NCBI GenBank assembly: GCA_019155185.1
Contig: CM032815.1
Coordinates: 5,217,001-5,281,000, forward strand
Length of the DNA: 64,000 nucleotides
Source of the DNA: Beaufortia kweichowensis
Taxonomy: Eukaryota; Chordata; Actinopteri; Cypriniformes; Gastromyzontidae
Direction: 5' to 3'
Shown piece after piece: positions 15,665 through 29,714 of this stretch. The position numbers were made by a program, and so were the translations under genes. Numbering within the stretch: position 1 is the first letter of the stretch; every line of letters starts with the position of its first letter. Below the pieces are notes generated by a model that saw only the letters and a list, made by a program, of their open reading frames with translations, made no database searches and had not been told where the DNA came from.

Positions 15665-18600
15665 ATGGATCTGCCCTGTACACAGTGGGTTCGGCATGTT
15701 GAGCAGAAGTGGACGGAACTGGGTTCTGAAGAAAGGGAACGATTCTCTCTCCTAACAGATATACATGAGATATTCAACAGCGTGCTGTCACTAATACAGT
15801 CAGTGTTTGGCTGTTCATTAAGTTCATATATATATATATATTAGTTTATATTCAACTAAAATTTCTAAAAATAAACAACAATATTTACCATTATAAATGT
15901 GTCATTTGTCTGTATTTTAGATCAGAGGACCTCAACACTTTGTCTTCAATCTCTGATAAATACTCCGTAAAAAAGTCTCCAGAGCGCGCAACTGAGTTTA
16001 GAGAACAAGGTAACATCTGCTTTAAAGTAAAGGATTACAGGGCGGCTGCACTGTGTTATTGTAAGGTAAGAAAGCTCTCCAAATATCTAAACTGCTGCCT
16101 AATAAGATAATTATTTAATTGTAATATAAAAGAAAAATGTTTTTAAAAAAAACTTTATCCATCTCGAAGTTAGTGTGCTGAGAAATTCACATACTTATTT
16201 CGACGTGTGAACGCTGTGGCGATATTATTAACGTTTGCTAATATGACGTTTGTTCTAATTAGGCATACAAGAAACTTTGAGGCAGGTGTGTTGAGGCAAG
16301 CTGGAGCTAAACTTTGCAGGACAGTGGCCCTCCAGGACCGAGTTTGGACACACCTGCTTTAAAGGAATAGTTCACCCAAATAAAAACGATGTCATCATTT
16401 AGTCACCAAATGTCATTTGAAACCTTTATATGAAAATATTTTGAGAATTTTAGTGGTTTTGTGTCCATAAAGGGACCAATGACATGACGTGGTTTGTATT
16501 TGGAGCGAAGTGTTTGTAAAACAAGATGCAAGATTAAAATGCACAGTAATTATTATGTTTGCACTTTCTATGTTTAATGTTTCAGGGTGTTTGCCATGCT
16601 AATAACAATACAGAACAGCTGTCCTTGTGCTACGCAAACCGCTCTGCAGCCCTGTTTTATCTCAACCTTTATAAAGTAAGAATCTGTTTCATATTTAACT
16701 TTATTCATGACAAAAAAAATTAGACAACGATTTCAAGGTTTCCTATTCAAACATGACAAAGTGTTAAATGTACATATCTGGACACATTTTAGAGTCAGTG
16801 CTTGTCTCTTTTTAGGAATGTCTAGAGGACATCCAGCGAGCTTTGGAAGCCGGCTACCCGAATCACCTGCAGGACAAACTGATGACTAGACAGACCGCCT
16901 GCCTGAGGCAGCTTGAGAAGTCCAACACTCCAGCCCTAAATAATCCACCACCACCAAACCAGAAGAGTAGTGATTCTAGTACCTGCACATCACACGGCGT
17001 ATCTGTTTATTTCAGTCCAGAGAAAGGGCGGCATCTGTTAGCCACAGAAAATAAACCAGCCGGTGAGGTGGTGTTGGTGGACGAGGCATACAGCTGTGTT
17101 CTTATCCCAGGTATCAAACCTAACACAGAGACCAAAAAGGCAGCAAAGACAGTGTTTGACACTGAAGACAGACATTGTCACCACTGCCTGACCCAAACAC
17201 TGAGCTTTGTGCCCTGTCCGAACTGCAGTTACGTTAGGTATTGCAGCGAGAGGTGTCAGAGAGAGGCTTGGGGCCTGTGGCATCAATGGGAATGTGCTGT
17301 TGGAGCAGATCTGTTGGCGTTTGGGGTTTTGGCACATCTTGCACTAAGGGTTGCTTTAAAAGCTGGCCAAAAAGAGGTCCAAAGAGCAAAGGAAAGTTCT
17401 TCTGGGCAATCTGTAATCTGTAATTCACCAGTCAAATTAAATTTTGAAGACCACTGTACTAAAAGTTCAGAGCATACAGACTGTTACCATGGCAACTCAT
17501 ACATGGGCATCTACAGCCTTTTACCACATGTGGAAGAACACCCGCCCAGCTTGCGCTTCTTATTGGCAGTCACCATGGCGATACTTCATAAGAGGTTGCA
17601 AAGTGGACCTCCACCGGTCATGTGGACATCCTGCAAGGATGAAGGAGCCAGTGGAAGCTGGATGTCTGAGATGAGCATGCTGGGAGCCACAGCTCTGAGA
17701 CACCTGATGCAGCTTAGGTGTAATGCACAAGCAGTCACTGCTATTAGGGTCAGAGGTTAGATGAAACAATGTCTTGTCATGTATGATCATGTGATGCTTT
17801 GTGCAGAAAACCTTTAAAATGAACAACACAAATATTTGATGTAAAAGTCAAAATCATTCATTTTGCAGTTGTTTTAATAGTACGGGGAAGTAAAACTCTT
17901 TGAACATGCTTATAAAACATACAACCTTTTCCTTTGTTGCATTCATCTTCTGTCTTTTCATCTTATAATAGATGATACTGGCATGTCTGTTCAATCCAGC
18001 AAGGAAATCCGAATCGCAACAGCAGTCTTCTCTGTTCTCAGCTTGCTTAACCACTCCTGCAGTCCAAACACCAGCATCTTCTTCACCACAGGCTTAACAA
18101 CCGACCAACTGAATAAGTTCACTGGTTCAGAACGTCAAGGTGACCGTTCCGAGACCTTTCATTGTGGTGTGACCGTCACTGTACGCACCTCAAAAGACCT
18201 CAAGGCGGGCGAAGAAATTCTGCACTGTTACGGTATCATACAATCTCGGGTTATGTAAAATGTGAATGGTAAAATTTACAATAGCAGAATTACCCCATAA
18301 AGTACTGAACTGTACTGTTGTAGGCCCTCACTGTAGCAGAATGGATGTGAAGGAGCGACAGCGCCTCCTGTTGGAGCAGTACTATTTCTCCTGCAACTGT
18401 GTGGCTTGTCAGAGAGAGCGGAGAAAAATGAAGAGAGTACAGATGTGAACAAGGTGCCGGGACTGAAGTGTGTGAAATGTGAACAGCCTCTTCAGGTGAA
18501 CATCCCAGCTCCTACATAGCAACTTGTCAAAAATCTACAAAGATGGAGGTATGACCGTATGAATCTTGTGTCATTTCAGTCCCTCATGGAAAGGTATGTT

Positions 18601-19401
18601 TGCTCTCGATCATCCTGTGGTCATCAGATCACCAATGCTGAAGTGCAAAAGAGACTTCAGGGTTTGCAAATCTTACTGGACAAAGCCTTTCATCTTCTGG
18701 AGAGAGACAGATCAGGTGTCAATATAACAATACAACTCAATATACATTTACATTTGAGGAAAATTGCACAAATTGTCCGTACTAGGTCTGTTCTGTTCTT
18801 CTATTGCTTATGTATAAAATAGTAATTTCCTCCTTTTCCTCATGCAGATGAAGCATTAAGGATCCTTAAATCGGCTTCATCTCAGGCAGATAGCATTCTG
18901 ACAGAGACTCATCCTTTAAAAGGAGAACTAGCAGATGCAACGGCTCGTGCATACGCAGCAATTGGTAAAAGCAACAGTCTGATATTTTAATTTATCTTTA
19001 AGATATAGAGAGATTTTATAGTTATAGGTGTATTGCTTCCTATATCTATTCCTATATATTTTTTGCTGACAGGTGACTGGAGACAGGCTGCATCACATCT
19101 CAAGCGCAGCATTGTTGCCATAACAGCCCAGTTTGGAGAGGACAGCGTTGAACTGGGACAACAGTTTTTTAAACTTGCACAGCTGCATTTTAATGGGTAA
19201 AGGATTAACTTTGGCTTAATAGATTAACTTTTTTCAATAATTTCATAGATTTAATAATGAAAACTTTACCTTTCTTACAGTGGAGACCGTGGATCTGCTC
19301 TCTCTGTGATCCCCAGGGCCCGCGGGCTCCTCTCTCTCCTCTGTGGACCTCACTGTGAAGAGCTACAGGAGTTACAGGAAATGGAGGACTGTCTACAATG
19401 A
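15665..19401 (+). CDS. smyd4: SET and MYND domain protein SMYD4 (ten exons, one frame break)
   Basis: SMYD4-family protein with TPR repeats, a MYND zinc finger and a split SET (lysine methyltransferase-type) domain; acts in cytoplasm/nucleus. CDS exons read from splice consensus: 15665-15798, 15921-16065, 16586-16675, 16816-17755, 17972-18232, 18324-18495, 18580-18715, 18848-18964, 19073-19196, 19281-19401. All junction phases fit except within exon 6. The start gives MDLP...QW, like the vertebrate SMYD4 N-terminus. TPR-like residues lie in exons 2-3 (CYANRSAALFYL near 105-120). The MYND cysteines (CxxC...CxxC...C...C...HxxxC) fall at about residues 244-283, the SET motif NHSCSPN at about 463-469, and HCYG at about 521-524, followed by a CNCVAC cysteine cluster. 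Exon 6 has lost one base in or near an A5 run (18424-18428), giving an in-frame TGA at 18446-18448. The next frame resumes with a CVKC motif and splices in phase to exon 7. With the base restored the length would be about 746 aa, close to the family's ~750-800. An ETS-like ACAGGAAGT sits ~80 bp upstream of the start. Confidence 0.93.
16270..16500. repeat. Two interspersed repeat fragments in smyd4 intron 3 region
   Basis: Between exons 2 and 3 of smyd4. About 16279-16360 holds a repeat with GGCCCTCCAGGACCGAG and GGACACACCTGC, and about 16361-16500 one beginning AAAGGAATAGTTCACCCAAA. The second family recurs in this window at 23081-23200 and 31341-31522. I know both sequence styles as widespread in cyprinid genomes; the element class was not established. 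Confidence 0.6.
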
Positions 19402-19486
19402 CTCCTGTGCAAAAACAAAAAAAGTCATTTCCAATTAACAAACAGTTCAAATTTTGATATTTTGTATTATAAATACATGTAATAGT

Positions 19487-19492
19487 AATAAA
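19487..19492 (+). terminator. smyd4 polyadenylation signal
   Basis: AATAAA 86 bp after the smyd4 stop codon, in AT-rich sequence. A short 3' UTR is implied. Confidence 0.7.
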
Positions 19493-22076
19493 AGTCATGA
19501 GTTTACATAATGGGATGTTTCATTTTAAATATAATTCTTTTTTTTGTTTACATTTATTGTTTTAAAAATTTGTCAAATATTTATTCTTGAGTCGTTAACC
19601 TCTTCATCAATATATAGTTTGTCAAGATTACATTAGAATTCAACTATTAAATATTAAAGTGAATAATGAAATAACATAGGTTTTCCTCCTAAGGAATGGT
19701 GACAATTAACAGGTTAAACAAACAAAATCATAAACTCTTAAACAAAAAAATCTGGAAACTAGATTTTGACATTTACATTGGATATTAATAACAAAATAGT
19801 CAATGTCTCCTTAATTAGCCATATAATTTAAAGTATAATTTACATTTGTACATAAACCCTGAGGGTCAGAGTAAGTGTTTTGAATTAAGGTTTTTTAAAC
19901 CCCAACCCTAACAAACCAAAAAATGTAATTCCATTTCTGACCTCAAGGGGGCGGACTTTACCAACAGTAAGGCTAAAGTATGACTAATGTACAGTACACA
20001 GAACATTTTTCAAGCCAAAAGCCAGTGCATTTTTTATCGTATTCACTAACGAATTTACCCACACAATGAAGCTCAAATACCTGCTTATATGTTTATTAAA
20101 AGCCATCTGTAATTCTCACTGTACAAATCCACCGTAAGAATCTCTTGTAGTATAAAAATGTAGCAAATCCAGCAGTATTAATCGCTAATATGCCTCATTA
20201 CAGAAACAGCTACACTTTACAGTAGATAACTCTACGCCCACCTCCACTTGTCTCTTTACATTGGCTCAATAACTCAGTAAAGGCCAGTGACGCTTATGAC
20301 ATTTTATGTTGCTAATGGGCTCTCACACAGCTACAGTACAGCCCAGGGGACCGAATCTGTGCCCACAAGAAATTACATCCACTTCTCCATCCGCTGCTTT
20401 AAAACCAACGACAAGTGGTGAAGGGGAAATTCCAAGCAGTTTTACCGTTCACTCAACCACTGACCCGTGTGAGCTGTTTTTGTCCTGTTGGATATGGTGT
20501 TTATCACTATTTCAGTGGTTGGTTTGAGCCTTTGGTCAAGGTTCTTGGGTCTGTAAATCTGTTAAATAGTCACGGGATAATGTGATTATTTATCTCAGGA
20601 GTGCGGGTGTTGTGTGACCTCATGTTGACACTGAGGAGCATTAAGACTCAAAACACACTGATAATCAGCTCAGGACTCAAGAATAAATATTTGACTAATT
20701 TTGACTAGTAAGCACATCACAGCCAGCAGAATCATTTAGTCAATTTTCCACAGCTGGTTTCGACTAAGTAATTCCATCAGGTAACCAGACCTGATTATGT
20801 GAACTGTCTGCATGCAGGTTTTATGATACACAGACTCATGGAAGAGCTGTTTTCATTGTCTGAGGCAAAGCGCTCGTCCCCACAGACAGCAGAGTTATGA
20901 GAGAGATGTTGTCAGATATATGTGTGCGAGGGTGTGTGTTTTGCTGATGTCAGTGTCTCAGACTGTCAGTGGAGCTGCCGGGGAAATGACAGAGCTGTCC
21001 CACCGAGCGCAACGTTCAGCTGTCAATCAAACGCTGCAATTTACAAGCCAAGGTCATCACAGGCGGAGAGTGAGAGTGGGGAGGGAGTCAAAGATATATC
21101 GCAATGCCAACACATTTTTCAAAGGCTTAGATAAAAAAACTAATTGAAGACAAGAAGATCAAACTGTTCTGCATCTGATTTACTGTTAGACATCAGATAT
21201 ATCATATACAGGGTAAAATGTCATTATAATATACTCCATACTAATAGCCAAAAGTATGCAGACACACAGTTACGATTAAAAGGTTTCGATATTTCAGGTA
21301 CTGAAATTACCTGGACATTTGGGATGAAATAAAACTAACCGTCAAACCTGACCTCTCTGATGCTTATGTGTATAAATGAAAACAGATCCCAGAAAATGTC
21401 CTAAAAAAGGAAAGCTTGTTATAGGTGCAAAGGGAGGACAAACTTGTTATTAATGTCTGCGGTTTTGAAAGTCCAGCTCATATGGGTGTAGTTTTCAGGT
21501 GTACAAATACTTTTGACCATGTAATGAACTTCAGTCAACAAAACTCAACAAAATAACAATTGAAATCTTGCTATATATTGTCCTTTGTACTGTATCAGGG
21601 AGGTGTTTATCTTAATTTTGTGCAACGGATCTGTCATATATCAAAAACAATCGATAACCATGACCACAATGCATCAGCTGAGGTTTCTACATCCTGGTGC
21701 ATTTTAAGTCATTTGAAACAGGGATACAGCCGATGGAATATACGCAAAGCATAATTATTTAAAGAAAGGATAAGATGTAATGGGTGTCAGAACATGCGGA
21801 GTACTAAATATTAACACATTGTTCATTATGGCTTTCTTTGACCTTATTTTTCATCCTTTTTTTAATCAGGCTTGGTGACACATAATGGCTGATAAAGCAG
21901 ATTTAATCTCATCTCCATGTGCATAATAAAGTCTTCATTACTCTCCTCATTAAAGTCATTATTTTAATGAATGAGTCAAACTTACTAATTGAAGGGTCCT
22001 AGAGTCATTAAACTTTAATCATGCAATTTTTACAATGGAGTAGGTGGGTGTTAGCTACAGTGACGACTTCCTTACA

Positions 22077-22206
<130 letters not shown>

Positions 22207-23080
22207 CTATGTTCACATTAATTGCAGTCCTCTGAATCTCTATAAACCACAATGAGCTATTTTAACCCTCTCCCTGGGCAAGTGACCAGGTCAGCAGAAA
22301 AGAGTGAAAGAGAGAATGAAAAACCGAGTCAAGTTTATTTGAAAGGTGATGTAATTTCAGCTGCGGTTTTCTAAAATTGGAAATCTAGGAAGGACAAAGC
22401 AAATACTCTAACAACTGTGTGCAGCCAAGAAGAATCTCCTGTAACGGAATTGCAGGCAACATTATGTTCCCAGCTTGTTTTGCCTTTGGAGGCAGTGTGC
22501 AATGTATTGTAATTTCTTTTGACATTGAGATATTTTCCTCTAGAGATCAAAATTATCATTGCATAATCATAGTTTAATGTAATCACGTTTTAATAGTTCC
22601 TGGGTGGGCACTATTGGTGTACCCTTAAAATTGGGAATAATTACTTACCTTATGTAATTTCTGTCAATGTCTGACCATGTAATCGCAGGCCCCAAGGCTC
22701 TTGGTGATGGATGACAATATTTATTTTCCGAGCAAACGTTTGCGTTCTACACAGCCACACCATCGGTAATTTAATTTGTGTGTAGACAGCATCCAGGCCT
22801 CACACCAAGGTCACGCCTAGTGATGAAAGAAAGGGTCAGTTTTGTCTGCAGCACTCAGAAAAATCATAATACAGTCCAAAAACTAAACAAAGTATAATCT
22901 ATATGCTAAATTTAAACAATAAATGCTATTTTTGTGCTCTTTAGTGTTGTGTGACGTGATTCACTGAAACAGACATTTTAAATATTCCCACCTCCGGTTT
23001 TGTCCGGTTTCGCGATCTGAAAAAAAACTTTAACATATTAAGCTAAATTAAGAAATATAAGTTATTAAACCACTGAGACA

Positions 23081-23200
23081 TTTCTCAAAATATTTTCTTT
23101 CGTGTTCTACAAAACAAAAATCATACACAGGTTTTGAATGACGTGAGGGTAAATAATGACAATGACAATAAATGCACTTTTGGGTGAACTATCCCTTTAA
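23081..23200 (-). repeat. Interspersed repeat copy (GGAATAGTTCACCC family)
   Basis: Reverse-oriented relative of the element at 16361-16500. It ends with the complement of the TTAAAGGGATAGTTCACCC motif and contains the complement of TCATTATTTACCCTCACGTC. Confidence 0.6.
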
Positions 23201-26200
23201 CTGTGTACAGATGCCCAGATTTAACCTCCTCAAGCTTGCTGATCTGATCAGATAAGTTTAACAGGATTGTTTCGAATGTGTTGATGTGCAACTGAATGAT
23301 ACAAAGACACACTGCCCTTGTGTGGCTCCTACTGCCGTCTGGACACGACCCACTCCGTTACAACTGTGAATGACTAATTAATGTCTCTCTGATAGAGGAC
23401 ACCTTTTTATAAGTATCCGTTACTCTCCGGCCAATAGGCTGGTGTAACGCTCACAGAGTGACCAAGAAAAGATGGAATCCACCTACATTATTAATTCACG
23501 TGGTTCAGGAGTAGTGTTTAAGCTGTGTGTCTCTGTTGGCCCCTGTTTTAGGCTCCAAAGACCCGGCTTGATTACAGTCTCGGGGGCCTCCGTTTCACAG
23601 TAGACATGCAACAGAGAATCCTTTTGAATTTTTATGACCTGGAAAGAGGTTTTCAGTCCGTCTTCCGGACGGGGTGACACCCGACACTTGTGACTGATGG
23701 GATCGATCTGAACGATGATTGATTTTTTTCCCCATAAAATCTGGATACAGTTTATCGGTGGATAATGTTTCTAATGACACTCAAATCCATTAGTGGGGTG
23801 GTTGAGCTGTACGATTTTATGACCTTGACGTCGAATAATAAGCGCATGCTTAGCGTGTGGTATAAATGACCTCGTTTCGTTTTGATGGATGGAGAACGCA
23901 TACCTGCGCCAGCGCTTTATCACAGCATAGCCGTTTGTCACAAAGACAGCCGGTTTAGGTTTACGTGGTGGTCTGATGAATAAAAACCTCTTTCTAAAGG
24001 TACAGCCTTGCGTGTTTGTGTCTGTGTGCGGCAGATTAGTGTACCACAAGCAGAGTCCTTCAACTCCTCACCCTCTGCTCAGAGGCGGCTTTGAAGGTCT
24101 CACAGCAATGGCATTTACCCACAAATCCTTGTCTTGGGACATGAGCAGTCCCCTGATGTGAAGCCAATGGGAGTGCGTTGTGAACACATGAGCTTTAATC
24201 TCCACTGACACATCACCACTGTAGGTCACTTTCATTGCTGATACTTCTGCGTGCAAACTTTTCATGGCAGGCGTAAACCTCTGGAGAATTTTCTGGAAAC
24301 AGGTTGACAGTTTAAAGCTCACAAGGAAGCGAGAAACTTATCAGGCTTAGCGATAAAAGTGACAAAAACCTGTCTTCAAATTACAAGCCTGTACAACTCG
24401 TGATATGGAAAAGCAACACAGCTATCACTGTATATGGATGATAATTTAATTAGGCAAACTTTTGTTTGTCTATAATGTGTCCATTATAGATTGTTTTTAT
24501 TATGTTATGGTGTAGGCACTTTTTTAAGATAAACTTGGATGATTTAACAATTAAATACTATATTATTAGCAAAAACATTTAAAAAAGTTTTTTAAATCTT
24601 TTTAAAAAATGTAATTTTACAATACAATAAATCATATATAGGCTATTATACTGTAGGAAGGACTTGACAAAACAAATAATATTATGGGGAAAAAAAGTCT
24701 GCAAACGGCTGACAAAACAGAAAACTCAAATAATTTATAGCAACATAAAATACCTGCAGGACTTTAGACATTTCATTGGTTATGGTACACAAAATAATTC
24801 AATTTTCCCATCATCCCTGCTGTACAAACATCTTTTGACACAAACATATAAAAATACTATTTATGTATAAAATCAGATGTGGACCAGTAAGTCAATTCTT
24901 AAAATTTACTGCAGTTTAGAAGTTAGGGGAAAACAGACTTACTCACAGCAAGCAACCCCATTGGCCAGCACAGTTTCGGTTTTATATTATTTAGATTTTC
25001 CAGGGCAAAATAAATGCTTTCAGTGGTAGGAAAAAATAAATAGCAAGTATGAATCATCAGGGAATTATTAAAAATCACACCCAAACTCACACACATACTT
25101 GGCATTATATTAAATCTCTGCATTTTTGTTTATGAGAAAATTTCATGGTTGGCTTAGTAAGGTTTCTTGTGATTTAGTGAGCCTGGCTTAAATCAGCCTG
25201 AGGAGAAATACAGCAATAAGCAGTTAAATAAAGGTTATACTCTCCCGTCACATCCCATCTACATAAAAGATGGAATAAAACCTTTATTTTGCCAAGCAGC
25301 TGAATCTGTATGTACCAGATTTTCATTGTAAGCACTTCTATCAAAGCTAATTTTTTTAAAGGAATTTTAACAACATGACACAGAGCCTCAGGCTTGGATG
25401 TTCACTTAGGTATGATGTCTGTTGACGTGCGATGTTGATGTACAATTCAACAAAATGAAGAGTATGTACGTAATTTTAAAATCTGCTGACAATGAAGAGA
25501 TTATGGATGCTCACCCCCACCGCAGTGGATGGATGACACCCTTGTTTACATCAAACTCGTGGGTCAATGTGATAGTTGCAGTACTATTATTAAAACTATA
25601 GTTTTGTTATCTGTGCTTGGGTAATCGTTCTGTGTAAACGCATCCTGATAGCAGGTGTTGTGCATGAGCACAGGTGCTCTGTGTCTTACCGGTCCCTGCA
25701 GATGTCCCAGTGTGATTTCCCTGTCCTACAGCAGCCGGAGGAGAGCACCTTGAGTTAATGAGAAATAAAAGCCTCGGTTAATGCTTATCAGAGCTAGCAG
25801 AAGACTCGTCCAACCATAATCAGACACCTCAGGCTATATTGTCCACCCACCAACCCTTTTGTTCAGACCGTTGGTGAAAACAAAACACACTTTAGTGTGT
25901 GTGTGGTTGTCAGAGAAAAACTAATGGTGTGTTTAGTTGCAGTGGGGCAACTAAAGAAGGAAATTGTATATTGCTTAAAAATAAATTTGAGTTTCATTTA
26001 GGACCATTGAGTTCTGCAGCAAAACAAAAGATATTATAAAATCAAAATACTACAAATTTTTGTTCTATTATTTATATTGTAAGATGTGTACTTGTGTTTT
26101 TTGTGAGATTCCAACAACGAATATGTAAGATTCAGTCTTCAAGGCTTTGCTTCAGATGCATAGATCACATCAGTTTATTTCAACTGTATACACATAAATA

Positions 26201-29200
26201 ATTCAATATTCTGGTTTTGTGCATGAGTGGCTTTCTGAAAATGTGCTGGTTTGGTTTAGTGCACTTATCTGACAATTAATACACTCTGGGGTGGATGCTG
26301 GTAATTTGCGGAAATGTGCGGTGAGATTTGATGCAGAGGGTGAGATGGAACTGATCTGGAGTCAGTGTCAAAGATAAGTGGAGAATGATCTGGGTGAGCA
26401 CAGACACAGAGTGATGTTACTACTGAGCCAGCAGGCAAAAAGCCAGTCACACACTGCCAAAACACACTTTAAAGTGACATGCGCAGAACAAATACACTGT
26501 TGTGTGATGTGGAACTAATGCGTCTTACAAACAATACATGTAAATTTAAACTCAAAGAGCTGCACACTAGCAAACATTCCAGTGTATGAATTTAACCCCA
26601 AAATCAAAAGAAAATAATAATATTTCACATAAAGTATGGAAAAAAATCACCATACTGCAAAGCTCATGTTTACTTATAATGTTTTTTCTCGTTTTATAGG
26701 AATTTACATCAACATGAAAATGTTCCAAAACCATGCACTTTTTTTTGCAATTCCTTTTCCATTATTCTTCAATTCTATCATTGTATTCTCATTTTTTAAT
26801 ATAATATAAATAATAATACAAAAATACTGTAATGCAATGTTTGTTTCTGTAAATCAGTAGAAATAAAAACCAGAACAATGAATGCCACCAGGATGAATAA
26901 ACAGTTTAAATAAAAATGTCAAAATTTCAGTATTGAAAATGTGCTTAATTCACATGATATGTCACACATCAGTTTTCCTTTTATTTTGTGGTAAAATAGA
27001 GACTCAATCATAAACAGGCTGCACTGAGTTAATACATATAAATGGTGGCAGAAAACCACAATGACCGCTACTATGATTGTGAGTGATTTCAGACAGTATT
27101 GAGCTAACTTAAAAATCAAGTGGGAATTCCCATGTAAACTAAACAGCATCTCTTTCACTCTTTCTCCCTGGCAAGGACCTGCTCAAGTATGAGTGACAGA
27201 CACGGTGCCAACCGTGATACTCCAGACGGACAGCCTGAAAAATAAAGTAACGGACCCAGCCGAGATGCCCGTTTGGAACACGATAGCTCATATCTATTGC
27301 GCACCTCAAACCGGCTTACCATAGGTTGACAAGCACAATTAGGCCACTTTGTCAGGTAGCCTCTGAATGAAATAAACATGGTGCATCACTTGATAACAGC
27401 TATCACTTAGAGCTCTAGCCCTTCTGATTCATGCATTATTGATGATTACGATGCTCCTTCTGCCTAAAAAATGGAAAGCAAAGTGTTCGATTTTAAAGAA
27501 TGGTGATCAGTCATACATTTTGTGTGCCTAAAGGGTGGAGGATGGGATACTGTAATGAAATCCCACAAAATTAAATTATCTCCAAGCGTTAAAAGCTACA
27601 TGCTCCATTTGAGTGAAGAAAATGACTGAATGCAGAGTGCTCTCGTTTGAACGACAGTAACCTTTGATGGAACAGAGGCGAAACCCAACCCCCAAATTAA
27701 TTTCCTTCACCTGCTGTTTATAGAGCTTACCTGTCTGCGTTTGTAAAGTTTTCAGTGTCTTAGCAAAATATCCGTACAGTGTCTGCACAGGAACAACAAC
27801 CCATAGCGGTTAAATTGTTCTCCAAAAATAGCTCTCGGTTTTTGGAGAGATAACAAAATTGCAATGGAGTGGAAAAAACGCTGTACCTGCCAACAGCATG
27901 TTTCTCTCACACAGATAGCAGCATGTTGTAACATTAGAGTCTGCAGACAGCTGTCATTCACTATACTGACTGGATTGCAAGTGCCATAGTGTGAACAGAT
28001 ACAGCAAATTAAAAAATAGGGTCCAATTATGCTTGAATGATCCAAAGTGAAGAAAAATCTGAGAAGGATTGATTTTAGACACTTGTGCGTGATAGGAATA
28101 ACACATCGCCTGAATATACTGTATGAAAGTCATTATTTACTTACTTTCATGTTGTTCAAAATCCAGATGCATATGTCATACAGCCAGCTTTTTTCTTCAT
28201 TAGTTAGTCCTCCTGAATATAAAATAAATAAATGTAAAATTTGTGTTTTTCACTCTGAGCTAATAAATTTGATCCTGTCTGCTGCTTTGACACATCTGGA
28301 CAATCGCTCGCTATTGAAGGGTTTGGGACAGAGTTTTCATCAGTGAAACGAGTGTTGTCACCATGTCAGGAAATGTTTGTGCCCAATTTGTTTGAAGGGC
28401 TGAGAAATGAATATTTTTCCGTTTGCGGTGCTTGACATCACAGAAAGATAGTCACTAATGAGGGGCTGTGTATGTTTCTGTAGTGGCATCATCAGCATTT
28501 GACATCATTTTTCTGCAGACCCAGATGGAACAGTCACCCACTATTTATGACTCAAATAATCGTGCCCAAAACTCACTCACTATTGAAGCATCTGCCATTG
28601 GGAAGAATGGGAATGCTAACCGCTGGCTCTCTCCATGTATTATAACCCTCCTTGTACTTAAGCATATTACTGTTTGGAATGTTTAGCATTGCATAATGCA
28701 TACAGTTTCACATACTATTTTAAATATAGTAGGAATTATTCTGGGTTTTTGCACATTATACAGTAAACATTATGCTATAATCCATTCCAGACCTAGCCCA
28801 TGTCAGCTAATGGGTCCCTTGGGTTTACCTCATGTGGTTTAGCTTCAGATGACACCATTGATTGGTCACATGTGCATACAAATTTTAGTCACACATTTAG
28901 CATTAACATTTATTTAAGATTTAGATATTTATAAATATAAAATATTAATATAGGCAAATACACAAATATATATAATAATAATATTTATATACATATAAAT
29001 ATATTTCATGTTTAGATAAATACACTTTTAAATAAGAGTTCAGATTTGATTTAATTTAGGTGTAAACATAATGACATGGTTTTCTCTCAGATCTGGCAAA
29101 TTAAATCTATACATATTTAAAATGTTATGCATATATTTTTTCATGTTTAGATAAATTAAATCCATTTCTAAATAGATTTCAGATATAATTAGATTGCAGG

Positions 29201-29445
29201 CTTGGTTTAATTGAGGTTTAAACGAATTAAATTCAACTCTAAAAATGTTTCTTTTGAATGTATTACAATATTTAAAGGCTTGTTTCGAGCAACATCTGAG
29301 CAGTTAATGAGCATAAGGTGTCCCATAGAGCAAGGGCTTTGGACACTGTTTTCCCTTCAGATCATACAAATTAAATTAGATTCCTCGCATCAGCTGCATT
29401 CTCTCAAGAGTGTTCACAATGCAATACTGTCATTGAAAAAATTCA

Positions 29446-29471
29446 CATCTCTCTCTCTCTCTCTCTCTCTC
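29446..29471. repeat. (CT)n tract upstream of the TPBG-like gene
   Basis: About 26 bp of pyrimidine dinucleotides ending in CAGG. It resembles a polypyrimidine/acceptor tract, so a 5' UTR exon boundary here is possible but unproven. Confidence 0.6.
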
Positions 29472-29714
29472 AGGAAAATCATAAGAAGTGGGCGAGGTTT
29501 GCACTCCTCAGGGATGGTGCCGATCACATTTGTAGTGTAGGCGTCTTCAGGGAAGCTTCGGACCGGGCGTCAAAAATGCAGCCCGACCAAACACGGACCT
29601 GCTTCCCTCGATGGCTAAAACTGATTCCCGAGTCGAAGTAACTCCGATTGCTCGACGGTTTACTGACACCAATTAAACTTGGAAGGACAGAGTATTACAC
29701 AGTGTATTTATAAA

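Noticed and set aside
29679..29714. Longer N-terminus of the TPBG-like protein
   Set aside because: The extension begins at a TTG codon. The first ATG at 29715 gives a normal signal peptide.
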